This document shows positions 1 through 8,300 of a stretch of 64,000 nt of DNA, piece after piece. The notes below the pieces were generated by a model. It had not been told where the DNA came from and did no database searches. It saw only the letters and a program-made list of their open reading frames with translations. This stretch comes from Polycyclovorans sp964425915 (lineage in GTDB: Bacteria; Pseudomonadota; Gammaproteobacteria; Nevskiales; Nevskiaceae): NCBI GenBank assembly GCA_964425915.1, contig CAYROO010000010.1, positions 1 through 64,000 on the forward strand, given 5' to 3'. The stretch's first letter is position 1. Every line of letters starts with the position of its first letter. The position numbers and the translations under genes were made by a program.

Positions 1-55
1 GAATCGGGAATCGGGAATCGGGAATCGGGAATCGGGAATCGGGAATCGGGAATCG
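1..55. repeat. Tandem heptad repeat (GAATCGG)n
   Basis: Seven perfect copies of GAATCGG and a partial eighth run from the first base to about 55, so the array probably continues beyond the left edge. It lies downstream of leuD. Complementary pieces (GATTCCCGATTC near 114-125 and CGATTCCC near 133-140) sit between the array and the leuD stop, so a transcript from leuD could fold the two together. It may be a repetitive intergenic element or part of a 3' structure; no coding potential is seen. Confidence 0.85.
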
Positions 56-146
56 AAAAAGCGTAGGGGAAAACGGTCAATCGACCATCGGGCTGGGCGG
101 ATGGGCCGTTACGATTCCCGATTCTCCATTCTCGATTCCCGGCTGT

Positions 147-782
147 TCAGAACAACCACGGGGCTTCGACGCGACGGCGCGCCTCGTAGTCGCGGATTGC
201 ATCGGCCTGCTGCAGGGTCAGCCCGATCTCATCGAGCCCGTTGACCAGGTTGTGCTTGTGGTGCGGGTTGATCTCGAAGCTGAAGGCACGTCCATCGGCC
301 AGCCGAACCTGTTGGGCCGGCAGATCGACGGTGACCGGGGCATCCGGATCGGCGGCCACCTGCTGGAAGATCGCCTCCACTTCGTCCGCCTTCAGCACCA
401 CCGGCAGCACGCCGTTCTTGAAGCAGTTGGAAAAGAAGATGTCGGCGAAACTGGGGGCAATGACGGCGCGAAAGCCGTAGTCATCCAAGGCCCACACGGC
501 ATGCTCACGGGACGAGCCGCAGCCGAAGTTGTCGCGCGCCACCAGCACCTGACTGCCTACATGCTGCGGCTGGTTCAGCACGAAGTCGGCGTTGATCCGA
601 CGCGTGGCGGGATCCACCTCCAGGGTGCCGGGGTCGAGATAGCGCCAGTCGTCAAACAGGAACGGTCCAAAACCGGTGCGCCGGATGGACTTCAGATACT
701 GCTTGGGAATGATGGCGTCGGTGTCGACATTGGGACGGTCCAACGGCATCACTTTGGCGGTGAGCGTGGTGAAAGCTTGCAT
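147..782 (-). CDS. leuD: 3-isopropylmalate dehydratase small subunit
   Basis: Small subunit (211 aa, normal length) of isopropylmalate isomerase. With LeuC it converts 2-isopropylmalate to 3-isopropylmalate in leucine biosynthesis in the cytoplasm. The sequence shows the family hallmarks: RPNVDTDAIIPKQYLK near the N-terminus, the swivel-domain motif NFGCGSSREHA around residues 86-96, and FFSNCFKNG. The start at 782 lies 9 bp after the upstream thioesterase stop with AGG just ahead, so it is probably co-transcribed with leuC. The two genes separating it from leuC are unusual. leuB is not in the window. Confidence 0.96.
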   Translation of the reverse strand: MQAFTTLTAKVMPLDRPNVDTDAIIPKQYLKSIRRTGFGPFLFDDWRYLDPGTLEVDPATRRINADFVLNQPQHVGSQVLVARDNFGCGSSREHAVWALDDYGFRAVIAPSFADIFFSNCFKNGVLPVVLKADEVEAIFQQVAADPDAPVTVDLPAQQVRLADGRAFSFEINPHHKHNLVNGLDEIGLTLQQADAIRDYEARRRVEAPWLF

Positions 783-791
783 GAGAACCTC

Positions 792-1214
792 TCAGACAGC
801 GAGCAGATAATGAGTGTTGGCGGCGGCCACCGGACGGGTTTCATCGTCCTGCCAGGCCACCACACGGACATTGGCGAGCCGACGCCCGTGGCGGATGATC
901 TCGGCGCGCGCCAGCACGTCGGCGGTGTTGGCACCGCGCAGATACTCCACGGTGATATTGATGATCTTGGGTACCCGCTGGATCTCCGGCAAGGTCAGCA
1001 ACTGGCAGGTGGCGGTGAGTTCCATCATGGCGCCGAGGGTGCCGCCGTGGAGCGCCCGCGCCCGCGCATTGCCAATGTGCCCCTCGGTAAAGGCCATGCG
1101 GCCGACCAGGTGATCGGGCGTGCCTTCCAGCGAGAACCCCAGGAAACGCGCATACGGGATGCGCGCCAGCAGCGGCGCCAGTACGTCGGGGGTGCGTTCA
1201 ATGGGCAGGCTCAT
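792..1214 (-). CDS. PaaI-type hotdog thioesterase (second of pair)
   Basis: A 140-aa single hotdog-domain protein of the PaaI/acyl-CoA thioesterase superfamily, expected to hydrolyse acyl-CoA or acyl-ACP thioesters. The helix motif is LHGGTLGAMMELTA, with Glu where many relatives have Asp, followed by the strand EYLRGA typical of the fold. Its ATG overlaps the stop of the preceding thioesterase (ATGA at 1211-1214), indicating translational coupling. It resembles its neighbour, so the pair may act as a heterodimer or be a tandem duplication. The substrate is unknown; the place inside the leu operon is the main clue. Confidence 0.8.
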   Translation of the reverse strand: MSLPIERTPDVLAPLLARIPYARFLGFSLEGTPDHLVGRMAFTEGHIGNARARALHGGTLGAMMELTATCQLLTLPEIQRVPKIINITVEYLRGANTADVLARAEIIRHGRRLANVRVVAWQDDETRPVAAANTHYLLAV

Positions 1215-1687
1215 GACGCGGCCTCGGTCGCGCCAGGCCGGATCACTGAGCGATCCTGGTGGAGCACCATGAAGGTCGCGGCCGAGGTCGCCACCGGGTC
1301 TGCCTCGTCGCCGTCATCGACCACCGCCCGAACGAACGCCACCTGGCGGGTCAGGCGATAGCACTCGGCACGACAGCGCAAGCGCTGCCCCTGTGCCGCC
1401 GGCCGCAGATAGTCGATGCGCAGATCGAGCGTGACGATCCGCTGCAGTTCCGGCAGCGCGGTGAGTACGGCACTGCCGCAGCAGGCGTCGACCAGGGTGG
1501 TGATGACGCCACCGTGCACCACGCCGCTGTCGGGATCACCGACCAGATCTTCACGCCAGGGCAGCGCCAATTGCACCCAGCCGTTGCCGGAGGCCACGAA
1601 CTGCAGCCCCAGCGCCACACTGTGCGGCACGGTCTCGACGAAGAAGCGCTGCCCCTTCGACGGATCGAGGTCGCGCAGGGGGTTCAC
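1211..1687 (-). CDS. PaaI-type hotdog thioesterase (first of pair)
   Basis: A 158-aa hotdog-fold thioesterase. GVVHGGVITTLVDACCG carries the HGG turn and the helix Asp expected for catalysis, and IDYLRPA is the usual following strand. I start it at the GTG at 1687, which overlaps the leuC stop (GTGA); the open frame extends further upstream but only over leuC in another frame. Both thioesterase genes are coupled to leuC and precede leuD. A role in removing stray acyl-CoAs around branched-chain metabolism is only inference. Confidence 0.8.
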   Translation of the reverse strand: MNPLRDLDPSKGQRFFVETVPHSVALGLQFVASGNGWVQLALPWREDLVGDPDSGVVHGGVITTLVDACCGSAVLTALPELQRIVTLDLRIDYLRPAAQGQRLRCRAECYRLTRQVAFVRAVVDDGDEADPVATSAATFMVLHQDRSVIRPGATEAAS

Positions 1688-3096
1688 GCCGCGCCCAGAC
1701 GACGGACGTCGGTGAAGTGGCCGGCAATCCCGGCCGCCGCCGCCATCGCCGGCGACACCAGATGGGTGCGGCCACCCTGCCCCTGCCGCCCTTCGAAGTT
1801 GCGGTTGGAGGTCGAGGCGCAGCGCTCGCCCGGCTCCAGCCGGTCGGCATTCATGGCCAGGCACATGGAACAGCCCGGTTCACGCCACTCGAAACCGGCG
1901 TCCAGGAACACCCGATCCAGCCCTTCGGCTTCGGCCTGCTGCTTCACCAGCCCGGAGCCCGGTACCACCATCGCCAGCTTGACGTTGTCGGCCTTGCGGC
2001 GGCCCTTCACCACGGCGGCGGCGGCGCGGATGTCCTCGATGCGGGAATTGGTGCAGGAGCCGATGAACACCTTGTCGATGGTGATCTGCTCGATCGGGGT
2101 GTTGGCGGTCAGCCCCATGTAGGCCAGCGCCTTCTCCAGACCGTTGCGGCGGACCGGATCCGCCTCCGCTGCCGGGTCGGGCACGCGGGCGGACACCGGA
2201 CCCACCATTTCCGGCGAGGTGCCCCAGGTGACCTGCGGCTCGATGTCGCGGGCGTCCAGTTCCACCACCTTGTCAAAGGTGGCGCCCGGGTCGCTGCGCA
2301 GCTGGCGCCAGTTGGCCACGGCCGCATCCCACTGCGCCGGCGTCGGCGCATAGGGCCGGCCCTTCACGTAGGCGATGGTCTTGTCGTCCACCGCCACCAG
2401 GCCGGCGCGGGCACCGCCCTCAATGGCCATGTTGCAGAGGGTCATGCGTCCTTCCATCGACAGGTCCTCGATGGCTTCGCCGGCGTACTCCACCACGTAG
2501 CCGGTACCGCCTGCGGTGCCGATGCGGCCGATGATGGCCAGGGTGATGTCCTTGGCGGTGACGCCTGGACCGACGTGGCCGTTGACCCGGATCAGCATGG
2601 TGCGCGCCTTTTTCAGCACCAGCGTCTGGGTGGCCAGCGCATGTTCCACCTCGGAAGTGCCAATGCCGAAGGCCAGCGCCCCGAAGGCGCCGTGGGTGGA
2701 GGTATGCGAGTCGCCGCAGACCACGGTCATGCCCGGCAGGGTGGCGCCCTGCTCCGGGCCGATGACGTGGACGATCCCCTGTCGCACATCCATCAGATCG
2801 AACTTGGTGATGCCGAACTCGGCACAGTTGGTGTCCAGGGCGTCCAGCTGGGCCCGCGAAATCGGGTCCTTGATGCCCAGGCGGCGGTCCACCGTCGGCA
2901 CATTGTGGTCCGGCACGGCCAGGTTGGCGCTCAGCCGCCAGGGCTTACGGCCGTTCAGGCGCAGGCCATCGAAGGCCTGCGGACTGGTCACTTCGTGGAC
3001 CAGATGGCGATCGATGTAGATCAGGGCGGACTGGTCGCCAAAATCCTTGACGACGTGCGCGTCCCAGATTTTGTCGTACAAGGTCTTGGCGGTCAT
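1684..3096 (-). CDS. leuC: 3-isopropylmalate dehydratase large subunit
   Basis: Aconitase-family [4Fe-4S] subunit (470 aa) of isopropylmalate isomerase. Visible hallmarks are MTAKTLYDKIWDAHVV at the N-terminus, VCGDSHTSTHGAFG, FIGSCTNSR with the first cluster cysteine, and EPGCSMCLAMN with the other two (CxxC). The ATG at 3096 is preferred over an upstream in-frame ATG because homologous proteins start at MTAKTL and GGGAG lies about 12 bases ahead. It is the first gene of leuC-thioesterase-thioesterase-leuD and is transcribed away from a LysR regulator. Confidence 0.97.
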   Translation of the reverse strand: MTAKTLYDKIWDAHVVKDFGDQSALIYIDRHLVHEVTSPQAFDGLRLNGRKPWRLSANLAVPDHNVPTVDRRLGIKDPISRAQLDALDTNCAEFGITKFDLMDVRQGIVHVIGPEQGATLPGMTVVCGDSHTSTHGAFGALAFGIGTSEVEHALATQTLVLKKARTMLIRVNGHVGPGVTAKDITLAIIGRIGTAGGTGYVVEYAGEAIEDLSMEGRMTLCNMAIEGGARAGLVAVDDKTIAYVKGRPYAPTPAQWDAAVANWRQLRSDPGATFDKVVELDARDIEPQVTWGTSPEMVGPVSARVPDPAAEADPVRRNGLEKALAYMGLTANTPIEQITIDKVFIGSCTNSRIEDIRAAAAVVKGRRKADNVKLAMVVPGSGLVKQQAEAEGLDRVFLDAGFEWREPGCSMCLAMNADRLEPGERCASTSNRNFEGRQGQGGRTHLVSPAMAAAAGIAGHFTDVRRLGAA

Positions 3097-3207
3097 CGAG
3101 CAGGCTCCCGTAGTGGCTGGCCCCGGCACAAAGGCGGTCAGGCGACCGGCAGCGGCATGGGCGGATCAGGGCGCGCAGACTACCGCTGCGCTTCGAATTA
3201 CTCCAAT

Positions 3208-3231
3208 GAATCGTTTTTATACAAACGATTC
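3208..3231. promoter_or_regulatory. Inverted repeat between leuC and the LysR gene
   Basis: Two perfect 9-bp arms, GAATCGTTT and AAACGATTC, are separated by 6 bp (TTATAC) in the 155-bp divergent gap. A further pair, CTTCGAA (3191-3197) and TTCGAAG (3244-3250), brackets it. A dyad with AT-rich centre between a LysR gene and its divergent target is the standard place for a LysR operator overlapping both promoters. Assignment to this regulator is inference. Confidence 0.6.
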
Positions 3232-3251
3232 CAAACAGCTATATTCGAAGC

Positions 3252-4139
3252 ATGATGGACTTTCAGACCTTGGGCGCCTTTGTCGCCGTCGCCGATACCG
3301 GCTCCTTCTCACTGGCCGCCGAGCGCCTGCACCTGTCCCAGCCGGCGGTCAGCAAGCGTATCGCCTCACTGGAGTCCGGACTCGACCATCCGCTGTTTGA
3401 CCGAGTTGGGCGGCGCGTGCATCTCACCGAGGCGGGCCTGGCACTGTTGCCCTATGCGCGCCGGGCGCTGGCCGACCTGGAGGACGCGCGCCGGGCACTC
3501 ACCCACCTTCAGGACGCAACGCAGGGTCGTCTCAGTATCGGGACCAGCCATCACATCGGCCTGCATCGACTGCCCTCGGTGTTGCGGCTGTTCACCCGCC
3601 AGCACCCGGGGGTCGATCTCGACCTCAGTTTCATGGACTCGGAGCAGGCCTGCGAAGCGGTGGCTGCGGGCGACCTTGAGCTGGGCATTGTTACCCTGCC
3701 GCTGAATCCCGAGCCGCGATTGCACTGCGAATTGATCTGGCCGGACCCGCTGGCGGTGGTGGTGGGCCTTGACCACCCGCTCGCCGCCGACCCCGCGCCC
3801 CGTTTGCTGGCCCTGGCTGAGCACCCTGCAGTCCTGCCGGACCGGCAGACCTACACCCATCGGATCGTTCGTGAAGCGCTGGAGGCTCACGGGCTCACGC
3901 CACGGGTGCGATTGGCCACCAACTATCTGGAAACCCTGAAGATGCTGGCGGCCATCAACCTCGGGTGGAGCGTGCTGCCGGCCTCCATGGTGGACGACAG
4001 CCTGCGGGTGTTGGCGCTGCCGGAATTGCGTCTGAGCCGCTCCCTGGGGCTGGTATGGCACCGTCGGCGGGTCCGCTCACAGGCGGCCCAGGCGCTGATC
4101 GCCCTGTTGCGGCAGGCGAGCACAGCCGAAGCGGCTTGA
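3252..4139 (+). CDS. LysR-family transcriptional regulator
   Basis: A 295-aa LysR regulator. The N-terminal winged HTH contains FVAVADTGSFSLAAERLHLSQPAVS and the recognition helix around residues 30-50; the rest is a periplasmic-binding-protein-like effector domain. It is divergent from leuC across a palindromic operator. This LysR/leuC arrangement is common in gammaproteobacteria such as Pseudomonas, so it probably activates leuCD in response to a leucine-pathway intermediate. Two ATGs in tandem (3252 and 3255) make the start ambiguous by one codon. Confidence 0.9.
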   Translation: MMDFQTLGAFVAVADTGSFSLAAERLHLSQPAVSKRIASLESGLDHPLFDRVGRRVHLTEAGLALLPYARRALADLEDARRALTHLQDATQGRLSIGTSHHIGLHRLPSVLRLFTRQHPGVDLDLSFMDSEQACEAVAAGDLELGIVTLPLNPEPRLHCELIWPDPLAVVVGLDHPLAADPAPRLLALAEHPAVLPDRQTYTHRIVREALEAHGLTPRVRLATNYLETLKMLAAINLGWSVLPASMVDDSLRVLALPELRLSRSLGLVWHRRRVRSQAAQALIALLRQASTAEAA

Positions 4140-4482
4140 AGTGCCCCGAATGATGTGTTGTGCTCGCTGGACCCAGGCCAAACCCTTGATCGGCTCGATA
4201 CCGCCGTTCATCCCGCGGTAATATTCACAGTTGACTGCCACGTCAGCATTGGCTTACGCCGGTCGGCGCGAACCTCCTAGGGCCATCCAAAAGGCTGCCT
4301 GCTACCGTACATGAACCGGTCATCATGATGCGGCGCGATCAGGATTTCCGGCGGATGGGGCGGGCGAACCAGCCGGGCTCAAGCCGCCCGGAGGCAGGGC
4401 GCGACATCCTCCGGGTTGTCTTCGGCCGTCGTGCATGGGCACGGCGGATCTACACAGCGAATCAGGGCTACACCAATTCGAT
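4140..4482. other. 343-bp intergenic region before the lipid cluster
   Basis: No convincing gene lies here. The short open frames have no recognisable product and cross in both directions. A possible promoter for the downstream cluster is listed separately. There is no clear terminator for the LysR gene and no large dyad. Confidence 0.6.
4231..4259 (+). promoter_or_regulatory. Possible sigma-70 promoter for the lipid cluster
   Basis: TTGACT (4231-4236) is a near-consensus -35 box followed after exactly 17 bp by the weak -10 TTACGC (4254-4259). It lies about 220 bp before the first gene of the cluster. The poor -10 makes this tentative; an activator-dependent promoter would fit. Confidence 0.3.
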
Positions 4483-5298
4483 ATGAGCAAGGACGTCGTC
4501 TTCATTGTTATGGACAGCTGCCGTTTCGACAGCTATGCCCGCGCGCGCACGCCGAACATGGACCGGATCGGGGCTGGCGAGAAGCGTTTCAGCTACGCCT
4601 CCTGGACCTCGCCCTCGCACTACACCTATTTGATGGGCATGGTGCCGCACACCAGCCCGCAGGGCGTGTTTGCATCCGAGGTCTATAAAAAGGAGTTTGC
4701 GCACTGGGTGCACCGCCTGGGCGTTGACGGCCTGTCGTTCAAGAACTTCGTCCCGCAGCTGTCATTGCCGCACGTACTGCAGGAAAACGGCTACCGCACC
4801 GTGGCACGGGTGTCGCTGCCGGTGCTGAACCCGCTGTCGCACCTGAATCGTCACTTTGACGACTACAAGCTGATGGCCAACCACAATGACTTCGGCGGCA
4901 TCATTCAGCAGGTCGAGTTCGACGAGGACGAGCCCAGCTTCCATTTCCTGAATCTGGGCGAAACGCACTATCCCTACATGCTCGACGGCGACAGCCTGCC
5001 GCATATCTCGGGCGTGCACGGCGTCTTCAAACGCCTCGACGATGAGCTCGGAAAAGACACGGATGACCGCTTTTTCGACGACGATCAGATGAAATACCTG
5101 CACGAACAGCAGGTCCGCACGGTCGAACATGTTGACACCCTGCTGGACGCACTGATTGCCAAGGCGCCCACCAACACCCACTTCATCATCACCGCCGACC
5201 ATGGCGAGTGCTTCGGTGAGGGGGGCTACTTCGGGCACGGCCCGATTGTTCACGAAAAAGTGATGGAAGTGCCCTTCCTTGAGGGCATCAAGCGCTAA
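4483..5298 (+). CDS. Sulfatase-like alkaline-phosphatase-superfamily enzyme
   Basis: A 271-aa protein of the alkaline phosphatase/sulfatase superfamily. The first metal Asp is D11 in VFIVMDSCRFDSY. The catalytic turn reads SWTSPSHY (residues 40-47), so the position that is formylglycine-forming Cys in true sulfatases appears to be Thr42, as in phosphoryl- or phosphoethanolamine-transferring members. TADHGE (237-242) and HG...HE (252-258) supply the other metal ligands. It is shorter than typical sulfatases (400 aa or more) but ends after the last motif, so it may be a minimal form. There is no signal peptide, so it is probably cytoplasmic. The start at 4483 is where the fold begins. It stops 15 bp before the giant synthase. 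Head-group modification or product release is inferred. Confidence 0.75.
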   Translation: MSKDVVFIVMDSCRFDSYARARTPNMDRIGAGEKRFSYASWTSPSHYTYLMGMVPHTSPQGVFASEVYKKEFAHWVHRLGVDGLSFKNFVPQLSLPHVLQENGYRTVARVSLPVLNPLSHLNRHFDDYKLMANHNDFGGIIQQVEFDEDEPSFHFLNLGETHYPYMLDGDSLPHISGVHGVFKRLDDELGKDTDDRFFDDDQMKYLHEQQVRTVEHVDTLLDALIAKAPTNTHFIITADHGECFGEGGYFGHGPIVHEKVMEVPFLEGIKR

Positions 5299-5313
5299 CG
5301 CGCGGGTCCGAAC

Positions 5314-8300
5314 ATGCCGCATACCCCGACCTCTGCTCCCGCCTTCGACCTCTTCGGCCTGAACCCGGCGGATCTCAGTCCCAGTCTCGCGCTGGCCTTG
5401 GCGCGCGCCGGTGCCACCGGGGTTCTCGACCTCGAACACAGCGCCGATCGACAGGCTGCCACCGCGGCCTTCCGGAGCCTCTGCGGACAGACCGAGGCCC
5501 GCATCGGCCTGCGCATGACACCGGCGCAAGGCGCGTGGGTCAGTGCGCTGCTGAGCGGCTGCACCGATCGCAGCCTGACCGTGTTTCTGGCCGCGGCCCC
5601 GGCCGAGGCGCAGCTGGCGGCCGCGCAAGCGCTGCGCGAGGCGCACGGCAGCCTGCAGATTTGGGCGGAACAATGCAGTGTCGAAGGCGCCGCAGCCCTG
5701 GGGGACGGCGTGGATGGCCTGATCGCCTTGGGTCATGAGGCCGGCGGCTGGGTGGGCGAGGACACCAGCTTCATTCTGTTGCAGAAACTGCAGGGACACT
5801 GCGCGCTGCCGGTGTTGGTGCGCGGCGGTGTCGGCGTGCATACCGCGGCGGCCTGTCGCGCCGCCGGTGCGCGCGGCGTGATTCTCGATGACGCCCTGCT
5901 GCTGCTTCAGGAATCCCCTCTGTCGGCTTCGCTGCAGACCGAATTGTCGCGCCTCAATGGCGCTGAATGCCGCCTCTACGGCGAACGCATCGAGACCCTG
6001 CTGCGTGCCTACGGCCGCCCATCCTCGGCGGCGCTGAAAGATGCCGAGGCCGACGATCGCACCGCCGAGGCCGGCGACCTCAGTGTCGACGACTGGCGCG
6101 CCCGCCGTCAGGCCCGCCTCGGATGGAGCGGACAGCCTGAACACCTGATTCCGGTCGGTCAGGGGATCGGTATTGCCGCGGTTTACCGACGTCGTTTTGG
6201 CCGCGTTGCCCCGCTGCTGCAGGCGCTGCGTCGTGCCAGCCAGCAACAGATCACCCAGGCCGCCGAACTGGCCTTCCTGGACGAAGGCGGACCGCTAGCC
6301 GCCTCGCACGGCACTCGTTTCCCGCTGGTGCAGGGCCCGATGACCCGCGTCTCCGACGTCCCCGACTTTGCGGTGGAAGTGGCCAAGGGCGGCGCCCTGC
6401 CGATGCTGGCGCTGGCGCTGATGCGTGGCCCGCAGGTGCGCGAGATGCTGGAGCAGACCCGAGACCGCATCGGTGATCGCCCCTGGGGCGTGGGCATGCT
6501 TGGCTTCGTGCCCCACGCCTTGCGCGAGGAGCAGTGCGCCGAGATTTGGAAGTGCCCGCCGCCGTTCGCGCTGATTGCCGGTGGCCGCCCCGACCAGGCT
6601 GCGGCGTTTGAGTCCCGCGGCATCAAGACCTACATCCACGCACCGGCACCGGCGCTGTTGCGCCTCTACCTGGAACAGGGCGCCCGCCGCTTCGTGTTCG
6701 AAGGCCGCGAATGTGGCGGTCACGTCGGGCCGTTGGCCAGCTACGCCTTGTGGGAGCAGATGATTGAGGTACTGCTCAGCGACGTGACGCCCGAGCAGGC
6801 CAAGGATGTCCACGTGCTGTTCGCCGGCGGCATCCACGACGGGCTGTCGGCCGCCATGGTGGCGGCGATGACCGCCCCGCTGGCCGCCCGCGGCATGAAG
6901 GTCGGCGCACTGATGGGCACCGCCTACCTGTTCACCCGCGAGATCGTCGCCACCGGCGGTATCGTCCAGGCTTTCCAGGACGAGGCGCTGCGCTGTGAGC
7001 ACACCGTCAATCTGGAAACCGGCCCCGGCCACGCCTCACGCTGTGTCGATACCCAGTTTGCCCGCGAGTTCTTTGAAACCCGCCGCACCCTGATCCGCGA
7101 AGGCCGCAGCGCCGAAGAGATCCGCGACGTGCTGGAAGACCTCAATCTGGGGCGCCTGCGGATCGCCTCCAAGGGCGTCAATCGCGGCGAGGATGGCCGC
7201 ATCGTCACCATTGACGACGCCGGCCAGCGCGATCAGGGCATGTACATGATCGGCCAGGTCGCCACCCTGCGGCGCGAGGCGGTCGGCATGGAAGACCTCC
7301 ATCTCGACGTCTGCCGCGGCGCCCAGGTGCAGCTCGATACCCTCGCCGAGGGCCGTCGTCAGCGCCAGCAACAGGCGCAGCCGGCCGACATCGCCATCGT
7401 CGGCATTGGCACCTTGCTACCCAAGGCGGATGGTCCCGACGCGTTCTGGCACAACATCCTGCACCAGGTTCGCAGCATCGGCCCGGTACCGCCGGAACGC
7501 TGGGATCCCGAGCTGTATTTTGATGCCGACCGCAAGACCCGCGACAAGGTCTACTCGCGTTGGGGCGGCTTCCTCGACGAAGTCCCGTTCGACCCGATGC
7601 GCTACGGCATCCCGCCACGCTCGATGAAGTCGATCGACCCGATGCAGCTGCTGACCCTGGAAGTGGCACAGCGCACCCTGGCCGATGCCGGCTATGGCGA
7701 AGGCGGCTTCGACCGCGAGAACACCTCCATCATCCTCGGCGCCGGCGGCGGCCTTGGCGACCTCGGCCTGCAATACGGCGTGCGTGCCGAACTGCCCCGC
7801 TTTGTCGAGAACCCCGATCCGCGCGTGTGGGAACGGCTGCCGGAATGGACCGAGGAGTCCTTCGCCGGCACCCTGCTCAACGTGGCGGCCGGCCGCGTTG
7901 CCAACCGCATGGACTTCGGCGGTCTCAATTTTACGGTGGACGCCGCCTGCGCCTCGTCGCTGGCCGCCATTTCCATCGGCGTCAGCGAGCTGGAATCGGG
8001 CCGCAGCAATTTCGTGCTGGCCGGTGGCATCGACACCGTACAGTCGCCGTTCGGCTTCCTCTGTTTCTCCAAGACCCAGGCGCTGTCGCCCACCGGCAAC
8101 CCGCGCACCTTCGACCGCCAGGCCGACGGCATCGCCATCAGCGAAGGCCTCGCCGTGGTGGGCCTGAAGCGCCTGGCCGATGCCGAGCGCGACGGTGACC
8201 GTATCTACGCCGTCATCAAGGCGGTCGCAGGCTCCAGCGACGGCAAGGCGCTGGGCCTCACCGCCCCGCGCCCTGATGGCCAGATCCGCGCGCTCAATCG

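Noticed and set aside
252..1361. Long plus-strand open frame (369 aa) opposite leuD and the thioesterases
   Set aside because: It is antisense to three well-recognised genes, has no family features and arises from high GC content.
3097..3251. Leucine attenuator leader peptide before leuC
   Set aside because: I found no short frame with a run of Leu codons or a terminator/antiterminator pair; a LysR operator explains the region better.
1717..3255. Plus-strand open frame of 512 aa opposite leuC
   Set aside because: The minus strand encodes a complete LeuC; this is its shadow.
4762..6246. Minus-strand open frame of 494 aa across the sulfatase-like and synthase genes
   Set aside because: Low-complexity shadow of clear plus-strand domains.
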